Source: Oehlia diaphana
Lineage: Eukaryota > Glomeromycota > Glomeromycetes > Glomerales > Glomeraceae
Direction: 5' to 3'
NCBI GenBank assembly: GCA_003833135.1
Contig: QZLH01000188.1
Location: 30,258 to 40,820, forward strand
Length of the DNA: 10,563 bases
The position numbers and the translations under genes are program-made. The first letter of the stretch is position 1. Each line of letters opens with the position of its first letter. Positions 5,718-10,563 of this stretch are shown in pieces. The notes beneath the pieces were generated by a model. It saw nothing but the letters and a program-made list of their open reading frames with translations. It did not search any database and had not been told where the DNA came from.

Positions 5718-6996
5718 TTGCAATATAATATCATGATCCAATCTGACTTCTTCAAAGATGCGCCTATCCCTTTTTATCTAGAGGCCAAAAAAGATAAAAC
5801 ATCAGGTCAGGTAATCAGATATAGAAGTAAGAATTACTTGTCGGGCCTTCCAACTCGTGATGATCTAGTTGCGGGAAATAATGAGGGATCAACTTCAACT
5901 TTTAATAATAAAATAGCAAACCATCGAGATATTCTGCTGATGTGGAAGAAGCTAAAGAATACATTAATCAAATTCCTCATTATATTCTTCACCTCTATGG
6001 ATATCTCATTAATGGCTAGAAAGCAATTGTCACCATTACTGGCATTAAAATATTTTTCAATATTTGTGTTCCCAATAATGCAAGCATTCCTAAATTCTGG
6101 TCCAAAATAAAAGATATACTTATCACTGGGAAAGACAAGAATGGAGGCACCGTAAATATGAATCTATTCTGAAAGAAATATATAAAGGCGTACCCTATCC
6201 ATGGTTATCATGCGGAAAAAAGCTGTATATCCGTATTGTCACATCTAATAAAGATCTAAGGTTCACTGCTTTCGATATTATCTCAAGTTACAATTCAAAG
6301 GTTGATCCTGAATGTAATATAGAGATAGCTTCAGACGATACAGGCACATATTATCGTAAAGTTGCAAGAAAATATAGAATACCACTTTTTGGGTGGGGCT
6401 TAGTAAGCGATTATAGATATAATTTCAGTACACCTTATTATACGAAATCCCAACATTGTCCACATGCATTTTATGTCCATATTAAAAACTTTCGTCCTAT
6501 AGACAATTTTGAACTATTTTATAAAATATACCCATCTTCTCTCTTTACCTATGATCGAGCATTAATCCTAACATGGAATATAGAAATATATGATTCGCGT
6601 GAGTCAGGATTCAGGAAACTTCCCAGAAGCTAAAAATGACACATTTTAAGTTTTTACAATCTGTATAACCCTACATTAGAAAGATGATCCGACCCTCTTA
6701 GAGCGGATATGTTTAGTAGATGTAGAAACAGAACCAGACCATGCTGAATTACGATTATATGCAAAAATCAGACTAACATATTAAAGGCGTTCGCTTTATG
6801 TTGAAATTTTATCTCAGACATCAAACTTGAATTTAATGATTCAGAATACGATTAGCCTTTCATTGTAGAAAAGGCTACCAAATTAAATGTTCTCGAGTGA
6901 ATGGTCCAGCAAATGTCAGCAAACCCGCATAAAAAAGCTGATGCTGAATATATCCTCACTTGGAATTACTATGCAATCAATGGATATATTTGTTGA
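5718..6996 (+). pseudogene. Decayed family B DNA polymerase, N-terminal and exonuclease part, giant-virus-like
   Basis: The plus strand carries one protein in pieces. Piece 1 is 5718-5935, from ATG 5718 (or 5733). Piece 2 is about 5936-6220, with stops TAG 6017 and TGA 6170. Piece 3 is about 6220-6607, within a 179-codon open frame (6094-6630) that has no ATG. Piece 4 is 6608-6742, with TAA 6647 and TAG 6677. Piece 5 is about 6748-6990, with TGA 6802, TAG 6853, TGA 6898 and TGA 6994. The step between pieces 2 and 3 falls in an A6 run (6216-6221). Piece 3 ends in the Exo I block Trp-Asn-Ile-Glu (6574-6585), where the usual first catalytic Asp is Asn. Piece 5 holds an Exo II-type block, Asn (6835) x3 Tyr (6847) Asp (6850). 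The Phe-Pro-Glu-Ala-Lys after Exo I recalls polymerases of asfarvirus-like large DNA viruses. The polymerase domain itself is missing. It cannot make an active enzyme. Confidence 0.75.
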
Positions 6997-8056
6997 AACA
7001 TAAACAAAACTTTTAGATACCAAAATTGTACTATTTATCTTAAAAGAAAAAAATCGTATAATGATCTTTACCAATATTATAAAACAAAGTCTGATAATAA
7101 TAGTAGGTTTAGCTTATTGGTCTATTGGATGTAAATAACCAAACAAAAATACCATTTCAAATAATCCAAAAGATAGTAATAATAAGTTTGAAAAGTCTGA
7201 AAAGAAAGCTAAACTTCAACAATATATACTGAAAAAGATGATTTTAACTATTATGATTGGAATATAAACCTATGTTTAAAGATAATATTTGAAAATAGTT
7301 ATATATAATATTCCCTTCAGATGGTTTTAAAAAAAAATATTCAATTATCTTAAGGTTTGAAATAATATTTTAACTTTAAAGTTTAAGATGCAGAAAAAAT
7401 ATATTATACTTATAGTCTTAATTGAGCTTAACAACATAGTTTTAGAACAATAGAATAAAGAAGTATAAACTGCTCCTTTAGAAAGTTTGCCTATTTGATG
7501 GTATTTTACAGTTTGAAATCTGAAATAATGTAAAGAACATGAAAAATTCCAAATGGTCATGATGAACGTTCTCAAGTTCCTTATTACTAAGATTATTTAT
7601 TCTGCAATTGATCTGGTTCAAATATTGCTTGCATTTACTGGATATAAAGCTTTTAAACTTATTCAAGATAAAGAACACTTAAAATTTAATTATATATTAC
7701 CACTCTTGGACAGATTTGAATAAAATCACTAATATTGAATTTAACTTTAACAAATTTAAAGATGTATGAATGAAGTATTTTATACCTTTTTTGAATAAAC
7801 TATGTAGGTCATTAAAGAAAAACAGTCTACTTCACAAGTAAAACAAGAAGTAGATCTGTCAGTTGTGTTAAAAAATTCAGATAAATAAAAGCAGAAGAAA
7901 AAATCTTATAGAAACAGTAATATCAAGAATACTAATAGATCTTGAAATAAAAGTCTAAATAATACTTCTAAACTAACGTTGTTAGCTGAAATTTAAAATC
8001 TATTAAGTAAATTGGTAAATTAATAGGATAATATAGTCTTTCTAGATGAGTTATAA
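6997..8056 (+). pseudogene. Decayed coding stretch of unknown family
   Basis: Several plus-strand frames look like broken protein. 6997-7131 has 45 codons, in the same frame as the end of the polymerase remnant, so the border is uncertain. The 7140s to 7260 stretch is rich in Asn, Lys and Glu (contains EKSEKKAKLQQYILKK). 7210-7310 includes DDFNYYDWNINL. 7529-7720 gives 64 open codons, mostly hydrophobic (contains LVQILLAFTGYKAFKLIQ). 7725-7853 has TGA at 7767. 7808-8056 is read through stops at 7886, 7943, 7994, 8021, 8024 and 8054; it is Lys/Ser/Asn-rich and then Leu-rich (LTLLAEI). A basic stretch followed by a Leu-rich end is seen in some retroelement ORF1 proteins, but I do not recognise the family. 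Minus-strand frames overlapping 7345-7678 look like shadows of this. Confidence 0.45.
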
Positions 8057-8109
8057 GTAAAACGAATAGGACATTATAGTGATTACAAACCTTAGACATC
8101 TAATATAAA

Positions 8110-8289
8110 GATCATAATTGACTTTTGCTCAAAAATACCACTTTTTGCTAAAACTTAAAAATCATTTTTTGTAAATATCTTAGCATCCAATTATTAAAAT
8201 TAAACTACTGAATGCCAAGATATTTACAAAAAATAATTTTTTGAATCCTTATAAAATGGGCCAATTTGCTAAAAATGTAATTTATGACC
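8110..8289. repeat. Foldback repeat of about 180 bp
   Basis: The core arms 8157-8195 and 8203-8242 are reverse complements over about 35 bases (TTTTTTGTAAATATCTTAGC on the left), with about six differences, five of them transitions. Weaker pairing appears to continue outward to about 8110 and 8289. The core again holds the AATATCTTRGCATYCA module found at 310-534, here in the opposite order relative to the centre. Confidence 0.65.
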
Positions 8290-9298
8290 TGTTTTAGAGG
8301 ATCCTATAATTACTTATTATTTGAATTATTTTATTAACTTCTTTTTTTTATTTTATAATTTTTATTCTAACTTTTTTTGTTGTAACTTTTTTTTTTTTGA
8401 TTCTAAGTTTTGTATAGTAGTTAGAATAAATTTTATTGGACGTTCATAGGATGTAAATCTGAAGAAAGAAATCCTCTCTAAAAAAGGACTTTTTCAAAGA
8501 ACACTTATTTCACTAATTCAGAATTTCAACCTGACAGTACATACATAATTAAATAATGAATGGGTTTTAATAAATTAGATTTAATTAATTTTTTGTTATA
8601 TATCTTAATATACTTAAAATTTTTCTTGTTTTTTCTAATAAAGTATCCAAATGTACTGCAACTAAAAAAAAAAAAATATAATAAATAAATCTAAATGAAA
8701 TTTTATAGTTATAGGTATAATATATATTACAAATATAAATAATAATAATAATAAAATTAAAATATTTAAAAGTAAATTTATTTTAACTTTTTTATAAATA
8801 ATGCATAAATAAATAATATTTGATAAAAAGATAATTTAATATGATTATAAATAAATAATAAATCAAAAATCAATAAATAATAATTATTATATATAATAAA
8901 TTAAATTCTAATTTTTATAGACTTTATAAATATTCCACTTATTTTTTATTTAAGTATTTTAATCTATATAATAAAGATAAATTATTTAAAGTAATTATTA
9001 ATATTATTAATAAATAAAATTAAGTACTTTCAGAATTAAGACTGAATTTTATAAAATTTATATTAGAAATTCTATATAAAAAATACTTATTTATTAAAAA
9101 ATATTTAAAAAATACATTTAAATAAATTTTAAAATAATAATTACTTAAATCTTCAAATAAATTATTATTTTTACTATCAATAGTATTTTTAGTTTAAAAG
9201 ATTATTAAAGTCTAAAAATCTACTTGTGTAAACTGTTTGAAAATTCATAGTATATGAAAGAGTAGTACCAGTATATAAAAGATGGACAAATTTATTTG
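8290..9298. other. Extremely AT-rich stretch, no gene seen
   Basis: About 1 kb with long T runs (8340-8400), A runs (about 8665-8676) and a 8700-9180 part made almost only of A and T. No open frame above about 40 codons, no RNA gene and no clear tandem repeat. Non-coding, probably decayed transposon or heterochromatin-like spacer. Confidence 0.55.
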
Positions 9299-9590
9299 AA
9301 CACTTGTAATTATCTTGTCATCTAATAATTCAAATTTGATAAATAAAAACTCATTGGATTCATTTATTAAAAGGAATTAAATAGTAATTAGCTAGCACTT
9401 TTAGCTTTAATAGATTATGAAGTAATTGACAAAATGGCCAAATCTTATTTTTAAATATATTTTTGCATCCATCAATTTTGAAGATATTAACTAGCCATTA
9501 TTATAGTATTTATCTTAACGAGATAAATTCAATAAGTCTTTAATTATCAGATTTAAATTACTAGATGGTAAGATAATATTACAAATGTAT
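9299..9590. repeat. Long imperfect foldback, arms of about 97 bp
   Basis: The left arm 9299-9396 and right arm 9491-9590 align as reverse complements with many small differences. Good blocks include CACTTGTAATTATCTTG against the complement of AGATAATATTACAAATG, CATCTAATAATT against AAATTACTAGATG, and GCTAG against CTAGC. The loop is about 95 bases. It resembles an eroded foldback transposon. Confidence 0.6.
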
Positions 9591-9650
9591 TTCAGCCAAA
9601 ATTGTTAATTTAAAAAATTTGGACATTTTGCAATTATCATATAATCTATT

Positions 9651-9745
9651 GATATTAAAAATATAGTCTAACTACCATTTGACTTGTTTTGATAAGACGT
9701 ATTCAATAAATTTTTATTTATCAAATTTAGATTACTGATATTATC
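9651..9745 (+). repeat. Extra direct copy of the right foldback arm
   Basis: This aligns with 9482-9590 in the same orientation, sharing GATATTAA, TATTCAATAA, TATCAAATTTAGATTACT and a TTATC end. Three copies of this sequence therefore lie within 450 bases, one inverted and two direct. Confidence 0.6.
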
Positions 9746-10336
9746 ATCTGTATAATGATAAAGAAACAGATCTTTTAAAATAATCTAAAGCAAATAAATT
9801 AAGAAATTTATATTGTAATTTACTCTACAATAATACTGAAGACAATAATTATATTAAAAAAACAAATTGAAGAAGTAGATAAAATTAATAAAAGTTAATT
9901 GCATTTCAATATTAACGGCTGATCAAAAAAAAGTGAAGTGAAATAAGATGTCACTGGTTAGAATAGTCCATTTCAGCAAAATTTTAAATTGCCGAATGTT
10001 GGACGAAATTTGGTCTGATAATTACATCTAAAATTGGTTAGAAAATTTTGTAATTAAATTTTGGCATAAATTTTTTACAAATTCAAATAGCTGAGAATCC
10101 ATTATGAGTTATATTATATTAAGAGGAAAGTCCTGTACAAACTTCATATATAAAAATTCTAAATCTATAAATATTACTTTTTTGAATATATTTTTTCTTT
10201 TAAAACTTCAGGTATTATATAAAGTAATATTTTTTTATATTTATTTTGAGAAGGTTTTGTATTTATTTGATTAATATAATCCTAAACCAACAATCCCAAT
10301 AAAATTATTATTATATTTTAGAAAATTTCTTAATGT
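9746..10336. other. AT-rich stretch with a possible transposon scrap
   Basis: No gene is seen. 9962-10050 is less AT-biased and contains TTTCAGCAAAATTTTAAAT, GACGAAATTTGGTCTGATAA and AAAATTGGTTAG, which look like the end of a DNA element, but no partner was found in the window. Confidence 0.4.
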
Positions 10337-10367
10337 ACACTAGTGTTTGAAACACATATCACGTGAT
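10337..10367. repeat. Three closely packed small palindromes
   Basis: ACACTAGTGT (10337-10346), GTGTTTGAAACAC (10343-10355) and ATCACGTGAT (10358-10367, with a CACGTG core) lie within 31 bases. CACGTG can bind bHLH proteins in fungi, but with no gene nearby they may equally be the tip of a transposon. Confidence 0.5.
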
Positions 10368-10563
10368 TCGATAAAAAATTTTTGTAAAAAAAAATCTAAT
10401 AAATAAATCTTTAAAAGAAATATATATTAGGTGTATTTTGGTCTGTTCTGCAAGTTTACTTAGTATGTCATAGATAGTTTTGAATGTTATTTTTGAGTTA
10501 TTTAACAATTTTTTTTTTACTTTTTTTTTCGTTAAATTTTTACATTAAATGATCAGCATAAAA

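Noticed and set aside
5718..6110. The 130-codon plus-strand frame as a complete gene
   Set aside because: Protein-like sequence leaves this frame at about 5935 and continues in another; the last third is out-of-frame reading of the polymerase remnant.
6017..6996. TGA read as Trp in a variant genetic code
   Set aside because: TAG and TAA stops and at least four frameshifts occur in the same gene.
6570..6996. Active proofreading exonuclease
   Set aside because: The first Exo I acidic residue is Asn, the frame is broken on both sides, and the polymerase part is absent.
7345..7678. Two overlapping minus-strand frames of 76 and 66 codons
   Set aside because: They lie opposite the better plus-strand run at 7529-7720, are Phe/Ile/Lys-rich as expected from AT-rich antisense, and resemble no family.

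Overview
The window looks like an AT-rich, repeat-filled, gene-poor stretch of a eukaryotic genome. My best guess is an arbuscular mycorrhizal fungus of the Rhizophagus type. The reasons are long A/T tracts, GT...AG splice-like signals of fungal intron size, many small inverted repeats, and a decayed family B DNA polymerase of giant-virus (NCLDV/asfarvirus-like) type. To my knowledge such polymerase copies are known as endogenous viral material in that genus. The assignment rests on reading alone, not on a search.

Layout. 1-169 (minus): 5' end of a low-complexity ORF running off the left edge. 311-631: inverted and direct repeats built on a GGATGCC-type module and on TTTCGRCAT hairpins. 914-1785: a tandem array of about nine units of 94-122 bp, each with an exon-like core of about 40 nt between a splice acceptor-like TTTTGTAG and a donor-like GTAAG/GTAAAG. 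Inverted TTTCGGCAT copies flank it. 2526-3375: three minisatellites (45, 11 and 120 bp). 3488-5303: an old palindromic element split by a 1,462-bp non-autonomous hAT-like transposon (3645-5106) with 12-bp perfect terminal inverted repeats and a perfect 8-bp target duplication. Its centre is 13 hairpin monomers of about 80 bp, partly in a three-monomer higher-order order.

5362-8056: an intact 81-codon Cys/His-rich ORF (minus) lies head to head with a polymerase pseudogene (plus). The latter covers only the N-terminal and exonuclease part and is broken by frameshifts and stops. A second decayed coding stretch of unknown family follows without a clear boundary.

8110-10563: extremely AT-rich, no gene seen, with foldback repeats at 8110-8289 and 9299-9590 plus an extra copy at 9651-9745.

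The only possibly functional protein genes are the partial ORF at the left edge and the 81-codon ORF. The remainder is transposon, satellite and dead viral or unknown sequence. Repeat copies differ mostly by transitions, and inside the hAT-like element the changes follow the CpG decay expected of methylated DNA.
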